Shown here one piece after another: positions 1-11,439 of a stretch of 64,000 nucleotides of DNA (its first letter is position 1; each line of letters starts with the position of its first letter). A program made the position numbers and the translations under genes. Source of the stretch: Poriferisodalis sp965198245 (GTDB lineage Bacteria; Actinomycetota; Acidimicrobiia; Acidimicrobiales; Poriferisodalaceae); NCBI RefSeq assembly GCF_965198245.1, contig NZ_OZ240249.1:2170001-2234000 (forward strand), read 5' to 3'. The notes beneath the pieces were generated by a model. It saw nothing but the letters and a program-made list of their open reading frames with translations, was not told where the DNA came from and did no database searches.

Positions 1-791
1 GGGCATGGGTGTGGGACGCCACAGCGCACCTGCCCTGGGAAGTGCCCTACAGCTCCAATCTCACCGCTCTGCGGCTGCCGCCAGAACTCGACCTGCGCGA
101 TGCGACGCTGCCGAACGGTGTGAGCGTCCGTGTCGAGACTCCCACGATGGCGTACCGGCTCGGCTACGACGACCCGGGCCGATTCACGGCCGATTTGCGC
201 TATGAGGCCGTACTGCCGCCGCGGCCGCTCACGGCGGGGGGCTCGACGTTCGGCCACTCGGCGCACTTCGACCAGATCGGCAGGGTGACTGGGACCATCG
301 ATCTCCACGGCGAAGCCATCGAAATCGACTGCTGGTCGATGCGCGACCGAACGTGGGGGCGGCGGCCAGAAGATCGTCCACGCCAGGCGGCCTACGTGAC
401 CGGTGCTGGTGATGACGGCTCGGGCTTCCTGGCTGTCACCAACACTCGCGACGGCACCGACCGAGTGGCCTACGGATTCGTCCAGCACGGAGACTCACAA
501 GTCAGCCTCGTCGATGGCGAACGGACCGTCGTGCGTGATCCCGATGGATGGGTGACCGAATTGCACATCAATGCCGTCGATGCCTCGGGAGCGCAATTCG
601 TGGCTTCGGGACGCTCGGTCAGCCGAATCGTGATCAACCGCCACAGCTTCATCGACATCAACAGCCTGATTCGGTGGGAGGTCGACGGCATCGGCACCTG
701 GTGGGGCGAAGATCAGGACATGTGGCCCGTGCATCGGTTCGCTGCAGCCAAGCGCAGCAGTGACTGGTCGCTTCTCGGGTCCCGACGATGA
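1..791 (+). CDS. Hypothetical protein, CrtC/DUF7064-7065-like, 5' end missing
   Basis: The frame is open to the left edge, so the N-terminus lies outside the window; the first internal start is a GTG at 9. The visible 260 residues are rich in beta-strand-like sequence and carry the motif RDRTWG near residue 112. This motif and the strand pattern recall the lipocalin-like CrtC/DUF7064 proteins often seen beside actinobacterial phosphotransferases. That is family resemblance only, and no catalytic role can be assigned. The gene overlaps the next one by 32 bases and is probably co-transcribed with the two genes that follow. Confidence 0.6.
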   Translation, partial: AWVWDATAHLPWEVPYSSNLTALRLPPELDLRDATLPNGVSVRVETPTMAYRLGYDDPGRFTADLRYEAVLPPRPLTAGGSTFGHSAHFDQIGRVTGTIDLHGEAIEIDCWSMRDRTWGRRPEDRPRQAAYVTGAGDDGSGFLAVTNTRDGTDRVAYGFVQHGDSQVSLVDGERTVVRDPDGWVTELHINAVDASGAQFVASGRSVSRIVINRHSFIDINSLIRWEVDGIGTWWGEDQDMWPVHRFAAAKRSSDWSLLGSRR

Positions 792-1227
792 GACCCGCGT
801 CGTGAGCCCCGAGGACCACGAGCTGCTGTCACGGCTGGCTGACACGGTGCACAGCGACATCGCACCAGCGGTCAGCGACGAGTACGCCCGGACGCAGGCG
901 TTCATGGCGGCAGTGATTCTCCAGCGACTTGCGAAGCAGGCCCGGCTCGGGAGCGAGCATGGCGCCGCTGAGTCCGGCGACGTCGCCGCATTGTCGGACG
1001 AACTCGACACGCTGCTTGCCGGAGCGGATGCCACGACCGACGTCCCTTCCGAGATTCGGGACGCCGTCGCTCGTATGCGCACCCAAGTGTCGATTGCGGC
1101 AGCGTCGGACGTCATCGACGCCGTGTACCAGTGGGGGCCCGAACGGCCCGAAGCGGCTTCGGCGCTGGCGGCCATCCGGCAGATGCTCCGCCGGGATATT
1201 GACCGACGCATGGATATCGCGCGGTGA
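760..1227 (+). CDS. Small helical hypothetical protein
   Basis: A 155-residue acidic, Ala-rich and apparently all-helical protein with no signal peptide or membrane segment. The GTG at 760 gives the longest form; a GTG at 802 would remove the 14 N-terminal residues and most of the overlap with the upstream gene. Its stop overlaps the start of the phosphotransferase-like gene by four bases, which suggests translational coupling. I do not recognise the family. Small proteins in this position beside APH-fold genes are common in actinobacterial acyl-CoA metabolism clusters, so a role as a partner of the next gene is only a guess. Confidence 0.6.
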   Translation: MTGRFSGPDDETRVVSPEDHELLSRLADTVHSDIAPAVSDEYARTQAFMAAVILQRLAKQARLGSEHGAAESGDVAALSDELDTLLAGADATTDVPSEIRDAVARMRTQVSIAAASDVIDAVYQWGPERPEAASALAAIRQMLRRDIDRRMDIAR

Positions 1228-2285
1228 CCGCGGCGGGGGACCGCGACCTCGGGTCCGGGGAACAAGACCTGTCGGGCGTACTCGGCGAGTACCTGCAGGA
1301 GCGCCTCGGAGCGAGCGGCCCAGTCGACATCGTGAACCCGGAGCGCATCGCTGTGGGCTGGTCTCACGAGACGTGGCTCTTCGAGGCGGTGTGGGCTGAC
1401 AGTGTCGGAGAGCAGCGACAGGGCTTCTGCCTGCGTCGGGATCCCGGCAATGCACTGCTGCGAGAGCAATCTGACCTCGCCGAGCAATTCCGAGTCTTGC
1501 GGTGCCTCGAGTCCACCGACGTCCCTGCACCTCGGGCGTACTGGTACGAGGCCGATCCTGCGGTGCTCGGAGCCCCCGCCATCGTCATGGAGAGAGTTGG
1601 CGGCGAGTGCCCAAGCCCGTGGCGCCGGGCGGGCCGTGAGTACTACGCCGCGGCGGCCGGGCGCGGCGTGCTGCCGGCGAGCTTCACCGATGCCCTGGCG
1701 GCGGTGCACAACGTCGACTGGCGGGGGGTGGGTCTCGATTTCCTCGGTGTCCCAGGCCAGGGCAACGATTTCGCTCTGCGCGAGATCGCCAAGTGGCAGG
1801 CGCTCATCGACGACTCCGGACATCCGGGCCATCCGATCCTCGCTGACCTGATCGGCTGGCTGAAGCACAACGCGCCGACGACTGAGCAGCTCACGCTCGT
1901 GCATGGCGCATATCGAACCGGCAATGTCCTGATCCACGACGACCAGGTGTCGGCGATTCTCGACTGGGAGCTGCAGGTCATCGGCGACCCCATGTACGAC
2001 GTGGCCTACATGCTGACCGAGCTCAATCGGGAGGGCACCGACCTGCTCTCGAATGTCGTGCCCCGGGAACTGTTCTTCGAGCGCTACCAGCAGGCCACCG
2101 GCATCGAGATCGACCCCGAGCGCTGCGCCTACTACCAGCTCCTCTACGCCATGCGCTCAGCGGCGTTCTGGATGAGCGCTGCTGGTCTGTACGCCGACGG
2201 CTCGAACAACGATCTGCGCCTGGCGCGCACCCACTGGTCAGTCACCGTGGCGCTCGAACGCGCGGCGACCGAACTGGGCTACTAG
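1224..2285 (+). CDS. APH-fold phosphotransferase-like protein lacking the catalytic Asp
   Basis: A 353-residue protein of the aminoglycoside phosphotransferase/choline kinase fold, similar in length to the ACAD10-type kinases of actinobacteria. The N-lobe contains a LREQSDLAEQFRVL stretch (around residues 76-89) that would supply the nucleotide-lobe helix. The C-lobe has HGAYRTGN at residues 227-234 and ILDWELQVIGDP after it. In this family the Brenner motif is HGDxxxxN and its Asp is the catalytic base; here residue 229 is Ala (codon GCA at 1908-1910). The metal-binding Asp of the ILDW motif is intact. The protein may bind nucleotide without normal phosphotransfer. It closes a three-gene run with the two upstream genes. 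Confidence 0.8.
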   Translation: MTAAGDRDLGSGEQDLSGVLGEYLQERLGASGPVDIVNPERIAVGWSHETWLFEAVWADSVGEQRQGFCLRRDPGNALLREQSDLAEQFRVLRCLESTDVPAPRAYWYEADPAVLGAPAIVMERVGGECPSPWRRAGREYYAAAAGRGVLPASFTDALAAVHNVDWRGVGLDFLGVPGQGNDFALREIAKWQALIDDSGHPGHPILADLIGWLKHNAPTTEQLTLVHGAYRTGNVLIHDDQVSAILDWELQVIGDPMYDVAYMLTELNREGTDLLSNVVPRELFFERYQQATGIEIDPERCAYYQLLYAMRSAAFWMSAAGLYADGSNNDLRLARTHWSVTVALERAATELGY

Positions 2286-2458
2286 GCGGCCCCCGGACTG
2301 GCTGCTTCGGCCGGTGCTGTCGGGTGCTGGAACGGGCCTGTCCGTCGCTCCCTTGTCAAGCGGCGAATGCGTGAGGACGTCTTCGGGCGGTCCGGTGCCT
2401 CGGAGCGAGTGCTAGCAGACGGGTTCGCTGGCCGCGGGGTGTGCGTCCTGAGGCGTGT

Positions 2459-4072
2459 CTATGGGCTACGGGAGGCGGCGGGAGCTGTGGGTGCCCGGTT
2501 GGGCGGTCCGGTGCCTTGGGGTTCGGGTGGTTGCAGGCGGGGTTTTCCGTCGGGTGGTGTGTCGATCCGGCGACCGTGTTGGTGGAGGTCGGCATGGCAG
2601 TCAAAGCACAGCGATGCGAGATTCGGTACCTCGGTGTGGCCACCGTTCTCGTAGTAGTCGATGTGGTGAGCCTCGGTGTGCTCGGAAGTGAGGTCGCAGC
2701 CGATGCAGCCCTGGTCGCGCATTGCGAGGATGAGCCGTTGGGCGTCGTTGGCGTTGCGGGTGCGCCCCAAGGCAAGTTCGGACCAGTCCGATTTGAACAT
2801 TGCGGGCAGCACGTTGGCGTCGACCGCGTGGTCGACGAGCATCTTGGCTGACAATGGGGTGCCGTCATCGAGGCGAGGGTTGACGAGTCGGTCGTTGACC
2901 ATGTCGTAGTCCGCAATGATCACCAGGCTTGTGTTGCGCCGACGGATGTTGGCTGTGCCGGCGATGAGGTCGCTGATCGCGTCCGCGGTGAGCTGCGCAC
3001 GCGTCGGCACAACCCCAGCGCCGCCAGCATCGGTGCCGTCGTTCGGGTCGGGGAGGCCCGCGGCGAGACCGTTGCCGGTCGCGTTGTGGTCGGTGGCGTC
3101 GCCGTCGTTGGGAGTGTCGTCGGCGTTCTCCGCGCGGCGTCGCAGCGACCGCGCCATGGCCTGCAGGGCGATGTTGACCTGGCGTCCGGCGAGGAAGTCG
3201 AACTTGCCGTTGAGATGCCACATGCCGTCGTCGCCCAGCTTCATCGACCCCCAACGCTGCGCACGCTGCTGTGCAAGCTCCGCGTCGATCGGGCCGAGAT
3301 TCTCGGCGGCGGCTTCGGCGTCGAGATCGGCGAACACCTGCTGGCTCTGATAGGCGAGCGGGTGGCGGGCCACCGTGTCGGAGGGATAGGCCCGACACAG
3401 CTCGATGAACTCCGCTTCGCTGCGACGATGCTTCTTGGGCGCCTCGCGGGCGATCACCTTCGCATGAGACATCCCGATCTCACCGGCCTGCAACGCGTCG
3501 AGCGTCGCTGTCATGCCCTCGGTGACGAGGCTCTCGGCCAGACGGGCCTCGGTGCGTGCCTGCGACGCGTTCAGACGCGTCTGGTCACGCAACACGTACG
3601 CCGCCGATTGCGCCCCGTTGCGGGACGCGAACTCGCCCACCGCGGCCAGATAACGGCCCTCGATGCGCGCCCGCTCGCCAGCCAGCTCGACCACGAGATC
3701 TTTCAGATCGCCGTAACCCAACGACGCCAAGCCGTCGCTCTCATCAAGGCCGCACCCAGCTGCGGCAGTGTCGACACAACCGGCCGAGGGCTCGGGCACC
3801 GCACCGCTACCACTGCACCGCAACCCACCGTCCCGCAACCCACCGTCCCGCAGCGAACCGTCCCGCGCAACTACAGAACCGGCCGTGCCGCCAGCATCGC
3901 CCGGCGACCCAGCCGTATCGGCCCAGCCGTACCGCGAGCCGTGGTGCGAGTCGTCGAAGCGCCAAATGGCCGTCGGGTCCGGCCACGCCGACTCGGCACC
4001 TGCAGCGTCGAACCCGGCCTCGGAAGGTTCCGAGCCGTCGGCGTCGAGCCGGTACAACAGGTCGGCGAACAT
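2459..4072 (-). CDS. DUF222 (13E12-type) HNH endonuclease-like protein
   Basis: A 537-residue protein. The long helical DUF222/13E12 region occupies the N-terminal two thirds and an HNH nuclease domain lies near the C-terminus (CDLTSEHTEAHHIDYYENGG, then CFDCHADLHQHG). The Cys pairs and the HH/N/H residues of a zinc-containing HNH fold are all visible. The reading frame could begin further upstream, but the ATG at 4072 followed by MFADLLYRLDADG is a typical start for this family and I chose it. A low-complexity segment with SLRDGGLRDGGLR repeats lies around residues 80-95. Such genes are repeated in many actinobacterial genomes and are associated with the REP13E12 element; the function is unproven. 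A second member lies at 60463-62208. Confidence 0.85.
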   Translation of the reverse strand: MFADLLYRLDADGSEPSEAGFDAAGAESAWPDPTAIWRFDDSHHGSRYGWADTAGSPGDAGGTAGSVVARDGSLRDGGLRDGGLRCSGSGAVPEPSAGCVDTAAAGCGLDESDGLASLGYGDLKDLVVELAGERARIEGRYLAAVGEFASRNGAQSAAYVLRDQTRLNASQARTEARLAESLVTEGMTATLDALQAGEIGMSHAKVIAREAPKKHRRSEAEFIELCRAYPSDTVARHPLAYQSQQVFADLDAEAAAENLGPIDAELAQQRAQRWGSMKLGDDGMWHLNGKFDFLAGRQVNIALQAMARSLRRRAENADDTPNDGDATDHNATGNGLAAGLPDPNDGTDAGGAGVVPTRAQLTADAISDLIAGTANIRRRNTSLVIIADYDMVNDRLVNPRLDDGTPLSAKMLVDHAVDANVLPAMFKSDWSELALGRTRNANDAQRLILAMRDQGCIGCDLTSEHTEAHHIDYYENGGHTEVPNLASLCFDCHADLHQHGRRIDTPPDGKPRLQPPEPQGTGPPNRAPTAPAASRSP

Positions 4073-4842
4073 GAAAATAGCATACACATGTACCGCACCA
4101 ATCACACGCAAAAACAGCCACGAGTTTCGGGATATATCTGCACCGCATGTACGAGAAACATATCGAGAGAAGGCCGCTGGCAAAGGACCGATACCGCCGA
4201 TTCGAGACAGCGAAACCGCTCGGCAACAAGTCGGCCAATAAGTGGAACCAGGCTCTCTCAGCCTTTCTCGTCGATTGCCGCGTTGGGACAACGATTTTAC
4301 TGCGTAATGCGTGGCCTGCTCGCAGCGAGGTAGACCGGGTTCACCAGCGTCAAGAACGCCGGTCTCTTCCTTCCAATACAGAGAGGATTGACCGAGACAC
4401 TGGTCACCTGAATTCCTGAAGTTCTAGCTCGGCGTTGGTCTTGCATACCGAATACTGACAACGGTCCGGGCACCGTCAAATGGCAAGACCTTCACAGGAA
4501 GACCCAACTGGGGACAAGGCGTTCACAATCGGTCGATGACGACGTTGTCACAAGATATATGAGAATTCACGGCCAAGATCATCGGGTCTCAGCACTTTGT
4601 CACACTGGCCAATCTGCACCGTACTCGCTCCTTCCTGGCCTATCAGGAAGAGGGAGCGGAAGGCGCGGGAGGTGACGGGTTGAGCCTCAGTATGGAGGAT
4701 ATACGACTTCTGTACTTGCTTCACTCGGGCCGTGATACGCAGCTCTTTGGTCATAATCCTCATGCAACGGATGGAAGCACAAGAGTTGATCATCGTAAAC
4801 GAGAGACCGGGCCCTAGGGCATGCCCTCAGGGCCTCCAAAGC
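4073..4842. other. Intergenic region, visibly less GC-rich
   Basis: About 770 bases without a convincing gene. Base composition is visibly more AT-rich than the flanks (4070-4800), as expected for a promoter region or an old insertion. Several short open frames exist in both directions, but none has a good ribosome binding site, family resemblance or normal codon use. The only structure I see is the hairpin at 4807-4833. Confidence 0.5.
4807..4833 (-). terminator. Hairpin after the cell-wall-binding gene
   Basis: Nested inverted repeats: GGCCCT (4808-4813) pairs with AGGGCC (4827-4832) around the palindrome AGGGCATGCCCT (4814-4825). It sits ten bases past the stop of the minus-strand gene ending at 4843. 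There is no T-run, as is usual for actinobacterial hairpin terminators. Confidence 0.5.
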
Positions 4843-5538
4843 TCATGTCTCTGCGCCTGACAGACCCTGACATGTACCTTGTCGGACATCAAAAACACAC
4901 CCATTGCCGATATGATCACTGATCATCTCCTCTATGACTTGGATACTCCCGCCCCCTCTTGAGAGGGCTTCTATCTCTTGAAACCTTGCAAGCCAAGCGG
5001 GGCTTGGTGGTACAGGATTCGGCTCTTCTTCTTCTTCGGTCCCGGTCTCCTCGGGTTCGACACCGGACGGCTCGGTTGAGCTGCTTGTTCCGGCGGTGGT
5101 GTCGCCGCTGGCGCGTCGTCCGACGAGCTGCGCTGTCTCCCAGCGGGTAGCGCCCCCGAGACGTGTCATGTCACGACCGACGAGCTTGTTGGTGGGCACC
5201 GCGGCAATGCCGCCCAGCACGAACCCGCCATCGGCAGCAGCGTCGAGACGTGCCTGCTGAGCAGCGGGCATCGCGCCGTCGCGTGGCCCAGCGAGGACCA
5301 CACAGCCAGTGCCGACCACCCCTGCGAGGGTGACGGCACTGTAGATGTCGGACTGCGCAGCCGCGTCAGAGCCGACCACGATCGGTGCATCATCATCACA
5401 GTCCGACTCGGTCCACGGCTCCGCACCGCCGAGAAATGCACGCCCGATTTGGGCACCTGCCGCAGCGGGCAGCACCAACGGCACCGCGAGCACCAACGCC
5501 AACAGAGCAGAAACCCAACGTCGACCTCGAACGCGCAT
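4843..5538 (-). CDS. Secreted protein with a cell-wall-binding repeat 2-like motif
   Basis: A 231-residue exported protein. I chose the ATG at 5538 because GGGGAG lies seven bases upstream and the signal peptide begins at once (RVRGRRW, then a hydrophobic LLALVLAVPLVLPAAAGAQ); an in-frame ATG at 5622 would add an unlikely polar leader. The mature part contains TRLGGATRWETAQLVGRRA, which matches the core of the CWB2 cell-wall-binding repeat (normally R-[IL]-x-G-x-[ST]-R-[YW]-x-T-A). It then has an acidic linker (EETGTEEEEE) and a short C-terminal region with two cysteines. Only one CWB2-like unit is present, whereas anchoring proteins usually have three, so wall attachment is uncertain. The substrate and role are unknown. 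Confidence 0.65.
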   Translation of the reverse strand: MRVRGRRWVSALLALVLAVPLVLPAAAGAQIGRAFLGGAEPWTESDCDDDAPIVVGSDAAAQSDIYSAVTLAGVVGTGCVVLAGPRDGAMPAAQQARLDAAADGGFVLGGIAAVPTNKLVGRDMTRLGGATRWETAQLVGRRASGDTTAGTSSSTEPSGVEPEETGTEEEEEPNPVPPSPAWLARFQEIEALSRGGGSIQVIEEMISDHIGNGCVFDVRQGTCQGLSGAET

Positions 5539-5809
5539 CGGCAAACTCCCCACTGGACCGCCCGACGACAATGCTCGGCACCTTTGACACGAGCCGCTCA
5601 TGTCTTCACCCTCCCAGGTCATGCGGCCCCAGTCTCAGAGCGTCGGCGGAGAGGCACAGACGTCATAGCTGCGGAGACGGCAGAAAACTCCGCGACGTTG
5701 CAACCCGCTGAATTGCTGGAGCAGAGGACCCTGCCGCCTCCGCAGCGGACACACCCAATCGCGCGGCCTCTCAAGAGCTGAGCGGGTAGGTGAGCTTGGG
5801 CGAATTGAT

Positions 5810-5826
5810 TCCCCGAGCGCCGGGGA
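5810..5826 (-). terminator. Short GC hairpin downstream of the LLM oxidoreductase gene
   Basis: TCCCCG (5810-5815) and CGGGGA (5821-5826) form a six-base stem with a five-base loop, 36 bases beyond the stop of the minus-strand gene ending at 5862. It is a weak terminator candidate with no T-run. Confidence 0.35.
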
Positions 5827-5861
5827 TGCCGTGACGCTGCTGGTCACCTGCCCGCGCGGGC

Positions 5862-6857
5862 TCAGGCAGCGAAGGCGTCGATCATGGCCTCGACGTCGCC
5901 GAGGGGGTACAGGATCGGGCAGGTGGCACCGTTGGCCAAGTAGCCGTCGACGGCCTCGCGAGCCTCCGCAGGCGTGCCCGAGGCAGTGAGCATCTGGACG
6001 ATGTCGTCGGGAACGAGTTGTGACGCTGCTTCGACTTGTTCGGCCGTGGCTGGCCACGTCAGTACCTTGCCGACTTCTTCGAGCAGCGATTCGGGTACGC
6101 CCGAGGCCTTCATGATGTGGGGCTGCTGGCCCAGGTACTGGGTGACCATGTTGCGGGCCATGTCGAGCGCCGTTGAGCGGTCTTCGTGCACCGAGCACAC
6201 CACCAGCTGGGGGCGGTCGAGATCGTCGACGCTGCGGCCGGCTGATTCGGCGCCCCGTTCGAGCGCCTCCATGGCACGGCTGTTGTAGTCAGGCGAGACC
6301 AGGTAGTTCAGCACGACGCCGTCGGCGATCTCGCCGCACAGCTCCATCATCTTCATGCCTGTGGCGCCGATGTAGATCGGCACGTCTTTGGGCCGCCGCT
6401 CTTGGTACACGTAGTCGAGTTCGACGTCGTCGAGGTGGACGTGATCGCCGTGAAAGGTGACGTTCTCGTTGGCGAGCAGCGCCCGCACCACGGTGGTGAC
6501 CTCTCGCATCGCGCCGAGCGGGCGGGCCCTGCTGATGCCGACCTTCGCGGCGAGCGGGTCCCACCACGCGCCCAGACCGCAGATGATGCGACCCGGCGCG
6601 AGGTCGTCGAGCGTGGAGAACATCGACGCCAGCCGTGCGGCGTTGCGCGACCAGATGTCGATGACGCCTGCTCCCACCTTGATACGGGAGGTCGTTGCAG
6701 CGAACGCTGCCATCGGCACGCTGGCCTCGCGCACCAGCCGAGAGTCGGCCTGCCACACGGCCTCGAAACCGCGTTCCTCGGCGTACTGCGCAAAGCCCAT
6801 TGCCTCACCGATCGGGTGGGCGTCTTGCAGGTACAGCGCAACGCGTGTTGAAGTCAT
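5862..6857 (-). CDS. LLM-class F420-dependent oxidoreductase
   Basis: A 331-residue luciferase-like TIM-barrel protein of the Mer (methylenetetrahydromethanopterin reductase) type. Visible family marks are the first strand MTSTRVALYLQD, the EERGFEAVWQAD segment, KVGAGVIDIWSRN around residue 60, LDDLAPGRIICGLG around residue 83-96, and PIYIGATGMKMMELCGE in the second half. These proteins use reduced or oxidised coenzyme F420 in the cytoplasm; the substrate cannot be read from sequence. The gene stands alone, divergent from the PLP enzyme at 6955 across a 97-base gap. A second LLM protein lies at 24775. Confidence 0.85.
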   Translation of the reverse strand: MTSTRVALYLQDAHPIGEAMGFAQYAEERGFEAVWQADSRLVREASVPMAAFAATTSRIKVGAGVIDIWSRNAARLASMFSTLDDLAPGRIICGLGAWWDPLAAKVGISRARPLGAMREVTTVVRALLANENVTFHGDHVHLDDVELDYVYQERRPKDVPIYIGATGMKMMELCGEIADGVVLNYLVSPDYNSRAMEALERGAESAGRSVDDLDRPQLVVCSVHEDRSTALDMARNMVTQYLGQQPHIMKASGVPESLLEEVGKVLTWPATAEQVEAASQLVPDDIVQMLTASGTPAEAREAVDGYLANGATCPILYPLGDVEAMIDAFAA

Positions 6858-6954
6858 CGGTTCACCGCCATCGATCCGGGCCGTCCAATGCGCCCCGCTG
6901 CGGAAGTCCCCGCGGGCGTCAGGCGCTGTCCGCGGAACATAGCCTCAGATCCCG

Positions 6955-8526
<1,572 letters not shown>

Positions 8527-8746
8527 CCATTGCGGTGCGATCGACTTCGAGCCCCTCGACAACGATGCGGTGACGGTGCACGACCGCGACGCCATGGCCC
8601 AGAACCACGTCAGCATCGACCGCCTGCCCGTCGATTTGACGGAACAGCTTGCCCGACCCCAACGCTGTATCAGGCGGCTCAATTCACTTACCTACATGTG
8701 CGCAGTTTGATGCCGAAAGAGCGTACCTAAGCTCTGCATTGTCTGC

Positions 8747-11439
8747 TTATCGGACTACTATTCTCTGTCGTGTCTGCCCGTTTACCCAATTCTCTCGCTC
8801 CTGCTTATGTTCCTCGAGCAATTCCTTGAGTTCCGTCTCATAATTCACGATTCCCCAAATATACGAGCCCTTGGTGTTTGCCTGATTCCACGTATTCCAG
8901 AGCGCAGCCAATCTCCTCGCCGTTGTCCTTTGGCTCGCGAACAAGTCATTCTGTTCGCCGATGTCCGTTGACAAGTCGAAAAGTTGGGGCGATGCGCTTC
9001 CTTTCTGGATGAGCTTCATGTCGCCTGATCGAACGACCCTGATGTCGTTATCCGGCGTCGATTTGCGCCAATAGAGTGCCTCATGCGGAGAGCCTGCTTG
9101 GTCTCCTCGCAGGTACGGATCGAGGTTCACCCCGTCTATGGGGCGCGATGTATCAGTGACGGTGGCCTTGGCGAGGCTCAGTACAGTGGCGGTAATGTCG
9201 AGGCTGATGACCATGGGGTCATATTCCTGTCCCTGCGGCCACCTTCGGGGCCACGAGGCTACGAGGGGAACTCGAAGCCCGCCCTCATAGAGCGATCCCT
9301 TGCTATCGCGGAGGTCGCCATTGTCCATCGGCCCGTTTTCAAGACCACCGTGGTCACTGAGAAAGAAGATGATGGTATTGTCGCGTTCGCCTGATTGCTC
9401 CAGAGCCTCCAGCAAGCGCCCCACATTCTGGTCAATTGAGTCCACCATCGCCAAATAGGTGCGTCTCTTGGTGTTCGTGATGTGCGAGTACTTGTCTACC
9501 AAGTCTTTGGGTGCTTGGTACGGAGCGTGCGGGGCGTTGTAGGGAAGATACAAGAAGAAGGGCTGCGTCCTGTCTTCATTGACGAATTCTATGGCCTTGT
9601 CAGTGAGCGCATCAGTCAAGTATCCAGTGAAGGATGCCGTGTCTGTGTTCTCGAACAGCGGAGCCAGATACGTGTCCTGGGTTGCGCTGGCGTCGATCTT
9701 TTTATAGTTGTGACCGCCTGCTAACATGCCGTAGAAGTAGTCAAATCCGCGCTTGAGGGGATTTAATTTTTTGCGCCGCGCCCAGATGCCACTTCCCGAC
9801 TATACCTGTATGGTAGCCGACGGCTTGGAGGTATTCCGTGGCGAGCGTCTCCGTCACGGGCAGCCCCAGCGATTGATCATACGGATTATAGGCGAGGTTG
9901 GCCTCCATGCCGAATCGCGCCGGGTAACGTCCAGTGAGCAGCCCCGACCTCGAAGGGCTGCACACAGGCGATGTTACATAGGCGTTGGTGAAGGTCACCC
10001 CTTCGCTGGCGAGACGGTCCAGGTTCGTTGTCTGGATCTGGGTCGCGCCGTTGAAGCTGACATCTTCGTATCCCATGTCGTCCACGAAAATGATGACGAC
10101 ATTCGGCAGTCGAGGGGTGGCGGTTTCTTCAGCCGAAGCGGGTCCGTCCCCGGATGCGTTGTATGCGATGACTCGCACTGAGTACTCGGTGCCGTCCGTC
10201 AGCCCAGTGATGGCGTAGGTCAGCGCAGAAATGCCAGTGAGCACGGCCTGCCGAGTTGAAGTCGCCGACCCGTCGAACTCCTCTGCACCAGATTTCCACT
10301 GCACTTTGTAACCCGTTGCTGGCGGCCCATCCGGGGGCGCCTCCCAAGAGACGATCAGCTCCTGGCTCGCCCCTGTGCTGACTTGCAACGCCCCAGGCGA
10401 TGCTGTAGGAGCAGACCCCGCCACGACCGCCGACGCCGCGCTGATGAGCGATTCGTCGTAGCCGGCGTCGTCGGTGAAGCTCACCCGCACCTTGATCGTG
10501 TTGCCGACATCGCCAGCCGTCACGGTGTAGGTCTTGGAGGTCTCGCCTGCGATGTCGGTGTCGTCGGACCCGTCGTTGCGTATCCACTGGTAGCGGTAGG
10601 AGACGTCCTCGAGTCCGTCGGCGTCGGAGATGGCCGACGTGTCCGCCGTCAGCGTCTCGTTCACCGCAGGCGTGCCGCTGACCGCAGGCAGCCCGGCGGG
10701 CAAAATGTTGAGAGCGACAACGACGACCGCCGACGCCGCGCTGATGAGGGATTCCTTGTAGCCGGCGTCGTCGGTGAAGCTCACCCGCACCTTGATGGCC
10801 TTGCCGACATCGCCAGCAGCCACGGTGTAGGTCTTCGAGGTCGCATCCTTGATTTCCGCGTAGGCGCTCGTTCCGTTGGTGACCCACTGGTAGGTGAACT
10901 CGACATCTTCCAGCCCGTCGGCGTCGGCGATGCCCGCGGTGCCCGCCGTCAGCGTCTCGTTCACCTGGGCTGTGCCGCTGATCGTCGGCTCACCCGTCGC
11001 CCGGGTGTTGGGACCTCCAGCCGAGACGATGCGTACTGCAATGGTCTGGCCGGCTGCCCAGTCAATGTCCACATCTTGCCAGGCATAGCTGGGATGCCCG
11101 GCCTGAAATGGAAGCTCCAAGTCGTCGCCGACTTGCAGCATCAAGTCAGCTTCGCCCGGCACGCCAGTCGCGAACCTCAAGCGAAGCGCGCGCCCGGGGA
11201 TGTGATAGAAGAAACTCCGTACCTGAAGCCCCAAGCTGCCCCTGATATTTGTGAATTGTTCAGACGTTGCTGCACCGATGGAAACCGAGGCGAGCTGTTC
11301 CACTTGCACGTCGGCCGACCACAGCAGCTCCTCAGTGGGTTGTGTCGCCTTGGGCGGATGTCGGCGGTATTCCGACACCTATGAGCCCCAGCGTCAGCAC
11401 GGCTATTATCCCGATCTTCCTAGCTCCGATTGTCTTCAT
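8747..11439 (-). pseudogene. Secreted sulfatase with Ig-like and FN3 domains, two frameshifts
   Basis: The original gene starts at the ATG at 11439, preceded by a strong GGAGGT and followed by a signal peptide (MKTIGARKIGIIAVL...). That frame ends at a TGA at 11332-11334. The protein then continues in another frame with an unknown N-terminal beta domain, two Ig-like repeats (each with DADGLEDV...YQW and DDAGY), an FN3 domain, and a sulfatase domain (IIFVDDMGYEDVSFNG, then PVCSPSRSGLLTGRYP). CSPSR at 9948-9962 contains the Cys normally converted to formylglycine. A second shift at a T6 run on the plus strand (9767-9772, A6 on the coding strand) interrupts GKWHLGAAQK; the remaining 326 residues continue in the third piece with FLSDHGG. 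Removing one base at each site restores one reading frame. The sulfatase domain lies at the C-terminus, after the adhesion-like domains, which is unusual. Either a decayed gene or sequencing indels. Confidence 0.75.

Noticed and set aside
4147..4419. 90-codon open frame in the AT-rich gap
   Set aside because: It has no Shine-Dalgarno sequence and no recognisable similarity, and lies in a region with promoter-like composition.
9767..9772. Programmed ribosomal frameshift in the sulfatase
   Set aside because: No typical slippery heptamer with a downstream structure was seen, and a second shift near the signal peptide makes programmed recoding unlikely.
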